Program-made: the position numbers and the translations under genes
Assembly (NCBI GenBank): GCA_965227945.1
Contig: CBDDGQ010000006.1
Coordinates: forward strand, 434,001 to 498,000
Length of the DNA: 64,000 bases
Origin: Azorhizobium sp965227945
GTDB taxonomy: Bacteria > Pseudomonadota > Alphaproteobacteria > Rhizobiales > Xanthobacteraceae
Reading direction: 5' to 3'
In this document: in pieces, positions 54,474 to 63,746 of the stretch
Numbering within the stretch: the first letter of the stretch is position 1
Layout: every line of letters starts with the position of its first letter
The notes under the pieces: model-generated
The model's database searches: none
Seen by the model: only the letters and a program-made list of their open reading frames with translations
Told to the model about the DNA's origin: nothing

Positions 54474-54490
54474 GCGGCCCGAGAGGCCGC
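54474..54490 (-). terminator. Possible terminator of the enoyl-CoA hydratase gene
   Basis: GCGGCC pairs with GGCCGC around a short loop, 25 bases after the stop codon; there is no T-run. The rest of 54,140-54,514 shows no gene. Confidence 0.3.
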
Positions 54491-54514
54491 TCCCTCCCCC
54501 GGCGGCACGATGGC

Positions 54515-55288
54515 TCAGGAGGCGCGGAAATTGGCCTTCCGCTTGTCCACGAACGCCGCCATGCCCTCTTTCTGGTCCGCCAGGGCAAACTGCGCCTGAA
54601 ACACCCGGCGCTCGAAGCGGATGCCTTCCGCCAGCGTGGTCTCATAGGCACGGTTGACGCTCTCCTTGGTCATCATGGTCACCGGCGTGGACATGTCGGC
54701 GATGGTGGCGGCCACTTTCATCGCCTCTTCCACCAGATCCGCCGCCGGCACCACCCGCGACACCAGGCCCACCCGCTCGGCCTCGGCCGCATCCATGAAG
54801 CGGCCGGTGAGGCACATCTCCATGGCCTTGGACTTGCCCACGAAGCGCGTCAGCCGCTGGGTGCCGCCGGCGCCGGGCATGACGCCGATCTTGATCTCCG
54901 GCTGGCCGAACTTGGCGGTGTCCGCCGCCAGGATGAAGTCGCACATCATCGCCAGTTCGCAGCCGCCGCCCAGGGCAAAGCCCGCCACCGCGGCGATCAC
55001 CGGCTTGCGCATGCGCGCCAGCCGCTCCCAGGAGGTGATGAAATCGTCCAGATAGGTGGAGGGAAAGGTGAAGTCCTTCATCTCCTTGATGTCCGCGCCG
55101 GCGGCGAACGCCTTGTCCGAGCCGGTCACCACCAGGCAGCCGATGTCGGCATCCGCCTCGAATCCGTCCAGCGCCGCATTTAGGTCGCGAATGATCTGCG
55201 CATTCAGGGCGTTCAGCGCCTGCGGCCGGTTGAGCCGGATGAGGCCGACGCGGCCGCGGGTTTCCACCAGGATCGTTTCGTAGGCCAT
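54515..55288 (-). CDS. Enoyl-CoA hydratase
   Basis: A 257-aa crotonase-fold enzyme that hydrates 2-trans-enoyl-CoA in fatty acid beta-oxidation. The oxyanion-hole loops are FAAGADIKEM and FALGGGCELAMMCD. Both catalytic glutamates of true hydratases are in place (GGGCELAM and KFGQPEIKIGVMPGAGG). Length and sequence fit short-chain mitochondrial-type ECH. It is a single gene next to tRNA-Leu. Confidence 0.92.
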   Translation of the reverse strand: MAYETILVETRGRVGLIRLNRPQALNALNAQIIRDLNAALDGFEADADIGCLVVTGSDKAFAAGADIKEMKDFTFPSTYLDDFITSWERLARMRKPVIAAVAGFALGGGCELAMMCDFILAADTAKFGQPEIKIGVMPGAGGTQRLTRFVGKSKAMEMCLTGRFMDAAEAERVGLVSRVVPAADLVEEAMKVAATIADMSTPVTMMTKESVNRAYETTLAEGIRFERRVFQAQFALADQKEGMAAFVDKRKANFRAS

Positions 55289-55418
55289 GTCACCTCCCGT
55301 GCGGTCGGACCCGCCGGGATGATCCCTTGAGCGCTCCGTTGGCCGCGTCCCATCACTGGGCTTGTTTTATACGCACAAGGCCGATGGCAGCCAGCCCGGC
55401 GCGCGGCCGGGCCCCCTG

Positions 55419-56489
55419 TCAGTCGAAAGCGTTGTCGAGAAAATACCATTGGCCGCAATTGGCCCGGATGATCGGCTCCAGGATCGCGTTGAGGGCGATC
55501 ACGTCCTCCAGCAGCGTGGCATCGGGGTTGGTGTGCGAGGGCAGCGCCACCGGATCGGTGCAGGTGACGTGGAAGCGGGCACCCTTCAGGCGCACCCCAT
55601 GGCCCACGAACACCTGCGCGCCGGTGAGCCGGGCAAAGCGCAAGGCGATGGCGAGATTGCCGTCCAGATGCGGCGGGCGGTCGAAGAATGGCGCCATCAC
55701 CCTGCCGTGGTGCACCTCGTCGCAGAACATGGAGACCGTGCCACCCGCCTCGAGGGTGCGGATGGTGGGGCGGACACCCGGCTTGCCGGGCGGCAGCATA
55801 TGGACGCCGAACTGCTGCCGCACCCGCTCCGCGATGACCTGCTGGGCCCTGGTGCCGGGCGGGGTGTAGACCGCCGACCACTGCATGCCCAACGAGGCCA
55901 TCAGCGCGCCCAGAGCCTCCCAATTGCCCGTATGGCAGGACACCAGCAGCAACGGCCCCTCCGCATGGCGGCGCAGCACCGCCGCCTCATTTTCCACGGT
56001 GATCCGCCCGGACTTCACCAGCCGGTGCAGGATGGAAAATTCCGCCATCACCCGGCCGGCATTGTCGAAATGGCTCAAGATCCGGGCCTCCACCTGGGCC
56101 TCGGTCAGGGTGGGGTCGATGCGCTTGAGGTTGGCGCGCGCGCGCCCCACGGCGTCTTTGTGGAAGCGCGGGCCGACGAACCGGCCCAGCGCCCCGCCGA
56201 TGGCGGAGCACAGATCAATGGGCAGGACGCGCAGCACGGCATGCAAGGCAAAGTCTGCCAGATCCTGCAGGCCGGCACCGCGCCAATAGCCGAGAAAGGC
56301 TTGGCGGCGGGCGCCACCGGCCCACAGGTTCGCCCAGCCGGGCACCTCGGGCGGGGTCCAGACATAGGGCTTGCGGCTCTTCTTCGGCGCCGGGTCGGAC
56401 GGGGTCTGCGCCGCGGTCGGGCCGTCCGCGCTGGGTGCCGGTGTGTGCGGCCCTGCAGGCCCTGCTGCCTCCGCGTCGTGGCTCGTCAT
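55419..56489 (-). CDS. Lipid A/lysophospholipid acyltransferase (LpxL/HtrB family)
   Basis: A 356-aa inner-membrane acyltransferase. The H-x4-E catalytic motif is in LLVSCHTGNWEALGALM near residue 180, followed by FCDEVHHGRVMAPFF. A proline/alanine-rich N-terminal extension of about 40 residues is unusual but reads with normal codon bias. The family adds secondary acyl chains to lipid A, although several alphaproteobacterial members act on other lysolipids, so the exact acceptor is uncertain. Confidence 0.85.
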   Translation of the reverse strand: MTSHDAEAAGPAGPHTPAPSADGPTAAQTPSDPAPKKSRKPYVWTPPEVPGWANLWAGGARRQAFLGYWRGAGLQDLADFALHAVLRVLPIDLCSAIGGALGRFVGPRFHKDAVGRARANLKRIDPTLTEAQVEARILSHFDNAGRVMAEFSILHRLVKSGRITVENEAAVLRRHAEGPLLLVSCHTGNWEALGALMASLGMQWSAVYTPPGTRAQQVIAERVRQQFGVHMLPPGKPGVRPTIRTLEAGGTVSMFCDEVHHGRVMAPFFDRPPHLDGNLAIALRFARLTGAQVFVGHGVRLKGARFHVTCTDPVALPSHTNPDATLLEDVIALNAILEPIIRANCGQWYFLDNAFD

Positions 56490-56625
56490 CGCCGTCTCCG
56501 CGCCTTGCCGTTCCCGATCCGCATCTGCGGGGCCCGAAGGCCCCTCGCGGCGGCCCGCAGGCGGTTATAGGCGGTTTGCGACCGGGGGATGAAGCGAAAC
56601 GCGGCCGCTGCCCCGGCCTCCGCCC

Positions 56626-57507
56626 TCAGCGCTGGCAGGTGGGGCAAAAGAAGGTGGAGCGTCCCGCCTGCACGATGCGCTGCACCGTGCCCTTGCAGTG
56701 GAACGTCCGGCAGGGCTCGCCGGCGCGGCCATAGACCTTGAAGCTATGCTGGAAATAGCCCAGTTCGCCATTGACCTGCTTGTGGTCGCGCAGGCTGGAG
56801 CCGCCCGCCAGGATCGCCGCGCGCAGCACGTCGCGGATGGCCACCACCAGCCGCTCGGTGCGGGCATTGGGCGCACCTGTGGCCGTCGCCAGCGTATGGG
56901 CGAGCCGGCGCGGCGACAGGTGGGCCGCGTACAGGGCCTCACACACATAGATATTGCCGAGCCCGGCCACCACCTTCTGATCCAGCAGCGCGGCCTTCAG
57001 ATTGGTGCGCCGGCCGGCCAAGGCGTGGGCCAGATACTCCGCGTGGAAGGTGTTGCCCAGCGGCTCCGGCCCCAGATCGCGCAGCAACGGATGGCTGTCC
57101 AGCCGGTCATAGGGCACCAGCAGCATGGCCCCGAAGCGGCGGGGGTCGTTGAAGGTGACGGTGGCCCCGCCGGCCAGGTGGAACACCACATGGTCGTGGG
57201 CGCCAGGCTCCGCCCGCGGATGATGGAACAGGCCCGGCCGCCCCTTCACCTTGGCGCCCTCGATACGGATCGAGCCGGACATGCCCAGATGCAGGATCAG
57301 CACTTCGCCGCCGTCCAGATCGGCCAGCAGATATTTCGCCCGACGACCCACGGCTTCCACCCGCCGCCCGGCCAGGCGCTCGGCGAAATGCTCCGGGAGA
57401 GGCCAGCGCAAGTCCGGCCGACGGGCCTCGGCGCTCTCGATGACGGCCCCCTGCAGGACCGGCAGCAATCCCCGGCGGACGGTCTCCACCTCTGGGAGTT
57501 CAGGCAT
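56626..57507 (-). CDS. mutM: Formamidopyrimidine-DNA glycosylase
   Basis: A 293-aa base-excision repair enzyme that removes 8-oxoguanine and cuts the strand. The N-terminal catalytic PELPEVETVRRGL (Pro and Glu after Met removal), the helix-two-turn-helix region (AALLDQKVVAGLGNIYVCE) and the C-terminal Cys4 zinc finger (CRTFHCKG ... FFCPTCQ) are all intact. It is slightly longer than E. coli Fpg (269 aa). Confidence 0.96.
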   Translation of the reverse strand: MPELPEVETVRRGLLPVLQGAVIESAEARRPDLRWPLPEHFAERLAGRRVEAVGRRAKYLLADLDGGEVLILHLGMSGSIRIEGAKVKGRPGLFHHPRAEPGAHDHVVFHLAGGATVTFNDPRRFGAMLLVPYDRLDSHPLLRDLGPEPLGNTFHAEYLAHALAGRRTNLKAALLDQKVVAGLGNIYVCEALYAAHLSPRRLAHTLATATGAPNARTERLVVAIRDVLRAAILAGGSSLRDHKQVNGELGYFQHSFKVYGRAGEPCRTFHCKGTVQRIVQAGRSTFFCPTCQR

Positions 57508-57645
57508 TTTGTGGTGACGCTCCTCTCAGCACTGCCCCTTATGGGGGGCTCGAATCATGACAGATTCTTAAAGCTATCGGGGTGCGGTCAGAGCGCAAGG
57601 AGCAAAGCAGCAGGGTTGGACCGCGGTACACACCCGCGCGGAAGG

Positions 57646-58845
57646 CTATTCGGCAGGGCCGTGCAAGGGCCGTGCGGGGGGGACCGGACCGGTCAGCGCC
57701 GGCCCCAGCGGGGGCTCCGCGGGGGGCGCCTCGAACTCCAATTGCTCCAGCCGCAGCCCGCGCCGGGCGATCTTGTCGGCTGAGACCGCCACCTTGGCCA
57801 CGTCGTCACCCACCTGGGCGAAATGCTTGGACAGATCGCCCACCCGCTCGCGCAAGCGGGTGACATCGCCCACCAGCAGGCCGACCTCGCGGCGGATGGC
57901 GTCGGCCTGCTCACGCATGCGGGCATCCTTGGCGATGGCCTGCACCACCTGGATCGCCAGCATCAGCAGCGAGGGCGACACCAGCACCACCCGCGCCCGG
58001 AAGGCGCGCTGGATCACCGCGTCGAAATGCTCGTGCAGTTCCGCATGCACGGATTCCGAGGGCACGAAGATGATGGCGATGTCCTGGGTCTCGCCAGGCA
58101 CCAGGTATTTGTCCGCCACGTCGGTGACGTGCTTCATCACATCCTGGGTGAGGCGCGTGCCGGCGGCCCGCCGGGCCTCCGGGGTCGGCGCCTCGCGGAA
58201 CGCAGTGACCGCCTCCAGGGGGAACTTGGCGTCCACCAGCAGGGGGCGCGGATCGCCCGGCAGGAAGATGGCGCAGTCCGGCCGCTTGCCGTTGGACAAG
58301 GTGTATTGGAAAGCGAAGCTGTCCTTGGGCAGGCCGTCGGCGACGATGGCCTCCATGCGCGCCTGCCCGAAGGCGCCGCGCGCCTGCTTGTTGGACAGCG
58401 TGTCGCGCAGGGACAGCACCTGCGAGGAGAGATCGGTGAGGCTGCGCTCGGCCTTCTCCACCAGCAGCAGGCGCTCGGCCAGCGTGGTCAGGCTCTCATG
58501 GGTGGCGCGCGCCGCGGTGTTGAAGCTCTCCCCCAGCCGATGGGAGGTGGAATCCAGCCGCTCCGACACCGCGCGCGCCAGTTCGCTCTGGCGCTGCGAC
58601 AGCACTTCCGTCATGGCCTGCACCCGGCCGGAGGTCTCGGACTGGAAGCGGGCCAGATCGCGCAGGCGGGCTTCCAAGGCATCCGCCCGCGCCGCCTGCT
58701 CCGATGCGAAAACGGCAGCCTCTTCCCCGCCCCGTCGCCGCAGCAGCACGGCGAGCAGGATCAGCACCACCGCGCCCAGCACGGCCGCCAGGGCTTCGAT
58801 GGGGGTCACCGCATGGGCACCGAGGAAGAACAGCGCGTCGCTCAT
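57646..58845 (-). CDS. rmuC: DNA recombination protein RmuC homologue
   Basis: A 399-aa protein. An N-terminal membrane helix (IEALAAVLGAVVLILLAVLL) is followed by a long coiled coil (residues 45-130) and the RmuC nuclease-like domain with RPDCAIFLPGDPRPLLVDAK, where D and DAK are the PD-(D/E)xK-type positions. The tail is proline-rich. RmuC limits DNA inversions and is thought to act on recombination intermediates; the biochemistry is incompletely known. It is divergent from def. Confidence 0.9.
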   Translation of the reverse strand: MSDALFFLGAHAVTPIEALAAVLGAVVLILLAVLLRRRGGEEAAVFASEQAARADALEARLRDLARFQSETSGRVQAMTEVLSQRQSELARAVSERLDSTSHRLGESFNTAARATHESLTTLAERLLLVEKAERSLTDLSSQVLSLRDTLSNKQARGAFGQARMEAIVADGLPKDSFAFQYTLSNGKRPDCAIFLPGDPRPLLVDAKFPLEAVTAFREAPTPEARRAAGTRLTQDVMKHVTDVADKYLVPGETQDIAIIFVPSESVHAELHEHFDAVIQRAFRARVVLVSPSLLMLAIQVVQAIAKDARMREQADAIRREVGLLVGDVTRLRERVGDLSKHFAQVGDDVAKVAVSADKIARRGLRLEQLEFEAPPAEPPLGPALTGPVPPARPLHGPAE

Positions 58846-58927
58846 GGCAAGTCTCTAGCGCGATTCCGCCAAACGAACAAACGGCGAACATATTGACCGC
58901 AGCCTAACCTTCGCCTATCTGGCGAAT

Positions 58928-59446
58928 ATGGCTATCCGTCCGATCCTCATCCTCCCCGAACCCCAGTTGCGGCAGATCTCGGCGCCGGTCCTCAAGATCG
59001 ACCGCGAGATCGAGAGCCTCGTCGCCGATATGCTGGAAACCATGTATGACGCCCCCGGCATCGGGCTGGCCGCCGTGCAGGTGGGGGTTAAGAAGCGCGT
59101 CATCACCATCGACGTGGCGCGCGACGATGCGCCGAAGGATCCCATCGCCCTCATCAATCCGGAGATCATCGCGGTTTCCGAGGAGACCTCGATCTATAAT
59201 GAGGGCTGCCTGTCCATTCCCGAATATTACGAGGAAGTGGAGCGCCCGGCCCGCGTCACCGTGCGCTATCAGGATGTGAAGGGGGCGATCCATCAGACCG
59301 AGGCGGAGGGCCTGCTGGCCACCTGCATTCAGCACGAGGTGGATCATCTGAACGGCATCCTGTTCATCGATCACCTGTCCCGGCTGAAGCGCGAGCGCGT
59401 CATCAAGAAATTCACCAAGGCGGCGCGGCGCGAAGCCGAGGGCTGA
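58928..59446 (+). CDS. def: Peptide deformylase
   Basis: A 172-aa metalloenzyme that removes the formyl group from new polypeptides. The three family motifs are present: GIGLAAVQVG, EGCLSIP (metal-binding Cys) and QHEVDHLNG (two metal-binding His and catalytic Glu). It is the first gene of the def-fmt-truA operon, divergent from rmuC. Confidence 0.97.
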   Translation: MAIRPILILPEPQLRQISAPVLKIDREIESLVADMLETMYDAPGIGLAAVQVGVKKRVITIDVARDDAPKDPIALINPEIIAVSEETSIYNEGCLSIPEYYEEVERPARVTVRYQDVKGAIHQTEAEGLLATCIQHEVDHLNGILFIDHLSRLKRERVIKKFTKAARREAEG

Positions 59447-59496
59447 GGTCTGGCCGGCTGCGTCCGTGCCCCGCTTGCAGAGGTTAAGGTCGCCAT

Positions 59497-60420
59497 ATGC
59501 GCATCGTCTTCATGGGCACGCCGGAGTTCGCCGTGCCCACCTTGAGCGAGATCGTCGGGCGCGGGCATGAGGTGGTGGCGGTGTTCACCCGCGCCCCCGC
59601 CCCGTCCGGTCGCCGCGGCCTGGATCTCACCCCCTCCCCGGTCCACGCCGTGGCGGAGCGCTTCGGCGTTCCGGTGTTCACTCCCAAGTCGCTGAAGGGT
59701 GAGGAGGCCGCGCAGCAGTTTCGCGCGCTCGATGCCCAGGTGGCGGTGGTGGTGGCCTATGGGCTGATCCTGCCCCCGGCCATTCTGGCGGCGCCCGAGC
59801 TGGGCTGCCTCAATCTGCATGGCTCGCTGCTGCCCCGGTGGCGCGGCGCCGCGCCCATCCAGCGCGCCATCATGGCGGGCGACACCGAGACCGGCGTGGC
59901 GGTGATGCAGATGGAAGCCGGCCTCGATACCGGCCCGGTGGGCCTGCTGGAGCGCATCGCCATCGCCCCGGACATGACCGCCGGCGACCTGCACGACCGC
60001 ATGAGCCTGATCGGCGCCGACCTCATGGGCCGGGCCCTGGCGGCGCTGGAGCGCGGCGGCCTGCACTTCACGCCCCAAAGCGAAGAGGGGGTGGCCTATG
60101 CCGCCAAGATCGAGAAGGCCGAGGCCCGCATCGACTGGTCCCGCCCGGCGCGGGAGGTCCACAACACCATCCGCGGCCTGTCGCCCTTTCCCGGCGCCTG
60201 GTTCCCGTTCGGCGCCGACCAGGGCCGGGTGAAAGTGCTGCGCTCGACGCTGGCCCCCGGCGCCGGCGCACCGGGGGAAGCCCTGGACGATGCCCTCACC
60301 ATCGCCTGCGGCGAGGGCGCGGTGCGGCTGGTGGAACTGCAGAAGGCCGGCAAGCAACCCATGGGCGCGGCCACCTTCCTCAACGGCAATGACGTGCCGG
60401 CGGGAACGCGGCTGGCTTGA
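59497..60420 (+). CDS. fmt: Methionyl-tRNA formyltransferase
   Basis: A 307-aa enzyme that formylates initiator Met-tRNA. The formyl-tetrahydrofolate domain has MRIVFMGTPEFAVP, the catalytic NLHGSLLPRWRGAAPIQ and the Asp in LDTGPVG. The C-terminal OB-like domain with ARIDWSRPAREVHNTIRGL binds tRNA. It starts 50 bases after def, the usual order. Confidence 0.97.
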   Translation: MRIVFMGTPEFAVPTLSEIVGRGHEVVAVFTRAPAPSGRRGLDLTPSPVHAVAERFGVPVFTPKSLKGEEAAQQFRALDAQVAVVVAYGLILPPAILAAPELGCLNLHGSLLPRWRGAAPIQRAIMAGDTETGVAVMQMEAGLDTGPVGLLERIAIAPDMTAGDLHDRMSLIGADLMGRALAALERGGLHFTPQSEEGVAYAAKIEKAEARIDWSRPAREVHNTIRGLSPFPGAWFPFGADQGRVKVLRSTLAPGAGAPGEALDDALTIACGEGAVRLVELQKAGKQPMGAATFLNGNDVPAGTRLA

Positions 60421-60643
60421 ACCCGAACTCTCTGCCAAGGATGTCGAACAGGGCTTTGGCAGAGTATCGATCAAGCTGAATGGTCCGACGTATCAATTTG
60501 GAGCCGCTTGGCGTCCCCATCTCCGAGAACATAATACGTTGCGTCCACTGGCTGGTGGGTGCTGTAACAATCTCGGCTTTGCTCGATGAAGAGCGCAATG
60601 AGTGCCATCGGGTCCCCCAGTCTTCCGTTCATAGAAAACAAAA
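60421..60643. other. Unusual spacer between fmt and truA with an inverted repeat
   Basis: A 223-base gap where alphaproteobacterial fmt and truA are usually close. A perfect 9-bp inverted repeat CTCTGCCAA...TTGGCAGAG (60430-60438, 60456-60464) lies just after fmt. The rest is lower in GC and has a 72-aa minus-strand frame that I do not recognise. It may be a small insertion or element remnant. Confidence 0.45.
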
Positions 60644-61384
60644 GTGCCCCGCTACAAGCTCACCATCGAATATGACGGCACGCCTTATGCCGGTTGGCAG
60701 ATCCAGAAGGACCTGCCAACCGTGCAGGGCGTGCTGGCCGAGGCCATGGCCCGCTTTTCCGGCGAGGCGGCCCATGTGTCCGGCGCCGGGCGCACCGATG
60801 CCGGGGTCCATGCCACCGGGCAGGTGGCCCATGTGCAGCTCACCCGCGCCTGGCGCACCGACCAGGTGCGCGATGCCATGACCGCCCATCTGCGCCCGCA
60901 TCCGGTGGCGGTGGTGGCGGTGGAGCTGGTGCCGGACGATTTCGATGCCCGCTTCTCGGCGGTGAGGCGGCATTATCTCTATCGCATCATCAATCGCCGG
61001 CCGGATCTCACCTTGGAGCGGGATCGCGCCTGGCGCATCCCCCAGAGACTGGATGCCGACGCCATGCACGCGGGCGCTCAGCGGCTGCTGGGCAAGCACG
61101 ACTTCACCACCTTCCGCGCCGCCGAATGCCAGGCCGCCTCGCCGGAGAAGACCCTCGACCAGCTGGACGTGAGCCGGCACGGGGATGAGATCCGCGTGGT
61201 CACCTCCGCCCGCTCCTTCCTGCACCATCAGGTGCGCTCCATGGTGGGCTCGCTGGTGCGGGTGGGCGAGGGGCGCTGGAGCCCCGATGCCCTGGCGGAC
61301 GCCCTCGCGGCCCGCGACCGGCGCCGCTGCGGCCCCATGGCGCCGGCGCACGGCCTCTATCTGGCGGCGGTCAGCTATCCCTGA
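60644..61384 (+). CDS. truA: tRNA pseudouridine(38-40) synthase
   Basis: A 246-aa enzyme modifying uridines 38-40 in the anticodon arm. The catalytic Asp lies in SGAGRTDAGVHATGQ, and YKLTIEYDGTPYAGWQ and FLHHQVRSMVGSLV are family blocks. It starts with GTG at 60644. It normally follows fmt directly; here a 223-base spacer intervenes. Confidence 0.96.
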   Translation: MPRYKLTIEYDGTPYAGWQIQKDLPTVQGVLAEAMARFSGEAAHVSGAGRTDAGVHATGQVAHVQLTRAWRTDQVRDAMTAHLRPHPVAVVAVELVPDDFDARFSAVRRHYLYRIINRRPDLTLERDRAWRIPQRLDADAMHAGAQRLLGKHDFTTFRAAECQAASPEKTLDQLDVSRHGDEIRVVTSARSFLHHQVRSMVGSLVRVGEGRWSPDALADALAARDRRRCGPMAPAHGLYLAAVSYP

Positions 61385-61624
61385 GCCGGGCGCGGAGAGC
61401 GGTTGCCCTGGTCATCCGCCGCGAAGGGCGCAACGGACCGGCAATCGGCTAGAAAATGGGCGTGCAATGCATGCAATTTATTCAATCGAGACCTATACAA
61501 TAAGCTCAGCTAATCGCTCGTCATCACATATGACAATTGGACACGACCTTCGCCGGCTCTAAACTCAGCAGCTCATTATAATACAAAACTTTCCTTCCAT
61601 ATGCTGCCGTGGGGATCGCATGCA

Positions 61625-63694
61625 ATGGCGACGACATCCAATGGTGAACTGCGCGCGCCCGCGCAGACAAAATTCCACCTGCTCAAGAACATGTCGGTGG
61701 TCGCCCGGATCGCTGCGGGATTTGGCTTTCTGATCCTTCTCATTCTTTGCGTCGGCCTCTATTCCTTCCTCATTCTCACCTATCTCTCCGACGATCTGGC
61801 GAAGATCCGCCAGGCCATCGATCGCACCGCCGCCACCGCCGAACTGGAGCGCCGGCTGACGCAGATCTGGCCGGCCGTGGATGCCGCCATGCTGGACGGC
61901 CAGAGCGCCGCGCTGGAGGGCGCCCTGAAGGAGGGAACCCAAGCCATCGCCGCCAGCGGCCAGGACGCCGCCGAGCGCATCTTCGGCCGCTACGCCGCCG
62001 GCATGCGCGAGGCCACCGCCAAGACCGGCACCGCTCTGGCCGATCTGAAGGCGCTGACCGCCCTCGACCCGGCCTTCGACAAGGTGTTCGAAAATCTCAT
62101 CGAGCGCCGCAAGCTCATCTTCGATGCGGACGGCACCGCCGCCATCGCCGGCATCCAGGCCAAGGTGAACGCCACCCGCCTCACCCTGGCGCGCTTCGTC
62201 ACCGACACCGGCCCCGGCCTTGCCACCACCGATCTGGCGCAGGTGCGCAAGGCGGCCGACACCCTCCAGGCGGACTGGGACTGGGTGGCGGCGCAGTTCG
62301 ACGCGCTGGCCGCCGCCTCCACCGATCCGGCGGACAAGGGCACCTATCAGGCCGCCAAGACCACTGCGACCGCCTACATCACCCCCTTGAAGAGCCTGCT
62401 GCCCACCCTGCTGGCCCGGGCCCAGATCCGGCGCGAGAGCGTGGACGTGGCGCGCACCGAACTGGCCGGCCTGGTGCGGCAGGTCAACGATCAGCAGAGC
62501 GCGCTGCAGCGGACCACGGTGGACGCCGCCTTCGCCCTCGGCACCTGGACCAAGACCGCCCTTCTCACCGCCTCCCTGGGGGCGCTGGTGGTGGGGGCGC
62601 TAGTGGCGCTGCTGGTGAGCTGGTCCATCGCCGGCCCGCTGCGAAAGCTCGCCGACGTGGTGCAGAAGGTGGCGGCAGGGGCCACCGATGTGGACATTCC
62701 CGGCCGCGACGAGAAGAGCGAGATCGGCCTGCTGGCGCGCGCGCTGGAGGTGTTCAAGGCCAATCTCATCGCCGTGCGCGCCCTCGAAGAGGACCGCATC
62801 GCCCGCACCCGGCAGGACGAGCAGGACCGCCAAGCGCTGTCCCAATCCCTGTCGGACGCCTTCAAGCATAGCGTGTCGTCCATCGTCTCCGATGTCATGC
62901 GCGACGTGGAGCAGGTGGGCCGGCATTCGGAGAGCCTGCTGCAGATCTCCGATTCCGCCAAGGAGAGCGCCAAGGGCGCCCGCGCCGCGGTGGAGGCCAC
63001 CTCCGGCGGCATTTCCGAGGTGGCGTCCACATCCACCGAGTTCGCCGCCTCGATCCGCGAGATCGCCCAGCGGGTGGATGAATCGGTGCGCCTCATCCTG
63101 GTCGCGGTCGATCGCGCCCGCGACACCGACGCGGTGATCGGCGAACTGGCGGTCTCCGCCTCGCGCATCAACGACATCACACGAATCATCCAGCAGATCG
63201 CCGAGCAGACCAATCTGCTGGCGCTGAACGCCACCATCGAGGCGGCCCGGGCCGGCGAGGCGGGGCGCGGCTTCTCCGTGGTGGCGACCGAAGTGAAGTC
63301 GCTGGCGCAGCAGACCGCCACCGCCACCCAGCAGATCGGCGCGCAGATCGGCGCCATCGAGCAGGCGGCCAACGGCGCCGCCGATTTCATCCGCCAGATT
63401 TCCGATCAGGTGGAGGCCATCAAGGGCCATGTGACGGGCATTTCGGCCAGCGTGGAGGAGCAGAGTTCCTCCACCACCAACGTCGCCGCCCACGCCCAGC
63501 GCACCTCCGAGCATGCGGATCTCGCCCGCGTCCAGCTGGACACCGTGTTCACCCAGGCGGAAGCCACCCTCGATGCCGCCCGCAGCAGCCGCTCGGCGGC
63601 GGACACGCTGAAGTCCCAGACGGTGAAGCTGCAAGGGGTCGCCAGCGAGTTCGTCACCCAGCTGGACACCCTCTGGACCCGCAAGCCGGCCTGA
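61625..63694 (+). CDS. Methyl-accepting chemotaxis protein
   Basis: A 689-aa chemoreceptor. The first membrane helix (IAAGFGFLILLILCVGLYSF) is near residue 30, a periplasmic helical bundle sensor of about 270 residues follows, and the second helix (LGALVVGALVALLVSWSIAG) is near residue 330. HAMP and the signalling tip IAEQTNLLALNATIEAARAG follow. Start 61625 has GGGGAT upstream; an ATG at 61601 is possible. It is not related closely to the receptor at 35.8 kb in its sensor part. The AT-rich 61,450-61,600 stretch upstream probably holds its promoter. Confidence 0.9.
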   Translation: MATTSNGELRAPAQTKFHLLKNMSVVARIAAGFGFLILLILCVGLYSFLILTYLSDDLAKIRQAIDRTAATAELERRLTQIWPAVDAAMLDGQSAALEGALKEGTQAIAASGQDAAERIFGRYAAGMREATAKTGTALADLKALTALDPAFDKVFENLIERRKLIFDADGTAAIAGIQAKVNATRLTLARFVTDTGPGLATTDLAQVRKAADTLQADWDWVAAQFDALAAASTDPADKGTYQAAKTTATAYITPLKSLLPTLLARAQIRRESVDVARTELAGLVRQVNDQQSALQRTTVDAAFALGTWTKTALLTASLGALVVGALVALLVSWSIAGPLRKLADVVQKVAAGATDVDIPGRDEKSEIGLLARALEVFKANLIAVRALEEDRIARTRQDEQDRQALSQSLSDAFKHSVSSIVSDVMRDVEQVGRHSESLLQISDSAKESAKGARAAVEATSGGISEVASTSTEFAASIREIAQRVDESVRLILVAVDRARDTDAVIGELAVSASRINDITRIIQQIAEQTNLLALNATIEAARAGEAGRGFSVVATEVKSLAQQTATATQQIGAQIGAIEQAANGAADFIRQISDQVEAIKGHVTGISASVEEQSSSTTNVAAHAQRTSEHADLARVQLDTVFTQAEATLDAARSSRSAADTLKSQTVKLQGVASEFVTQLDTLWTRKPA

Positions 63695-63714
63695 GGCCAA
63701 GCGGGACTTGAATG

Positions 63715-63740
63715 GCGGCCCGGATGGAAATCCGGGCCGC
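63715..63740. terminator. Bidirectional hairpin between convergent genes
   Basis: GCGGCCCGGAT and ATCCGGGCCGC form a perfect 11-bp stem with loop GGAA between the chemoreceptor and peptidase stop codons. No long T-run follows. Confidence 0.6.
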
Positions 63741-63746
63741 TCTCCC

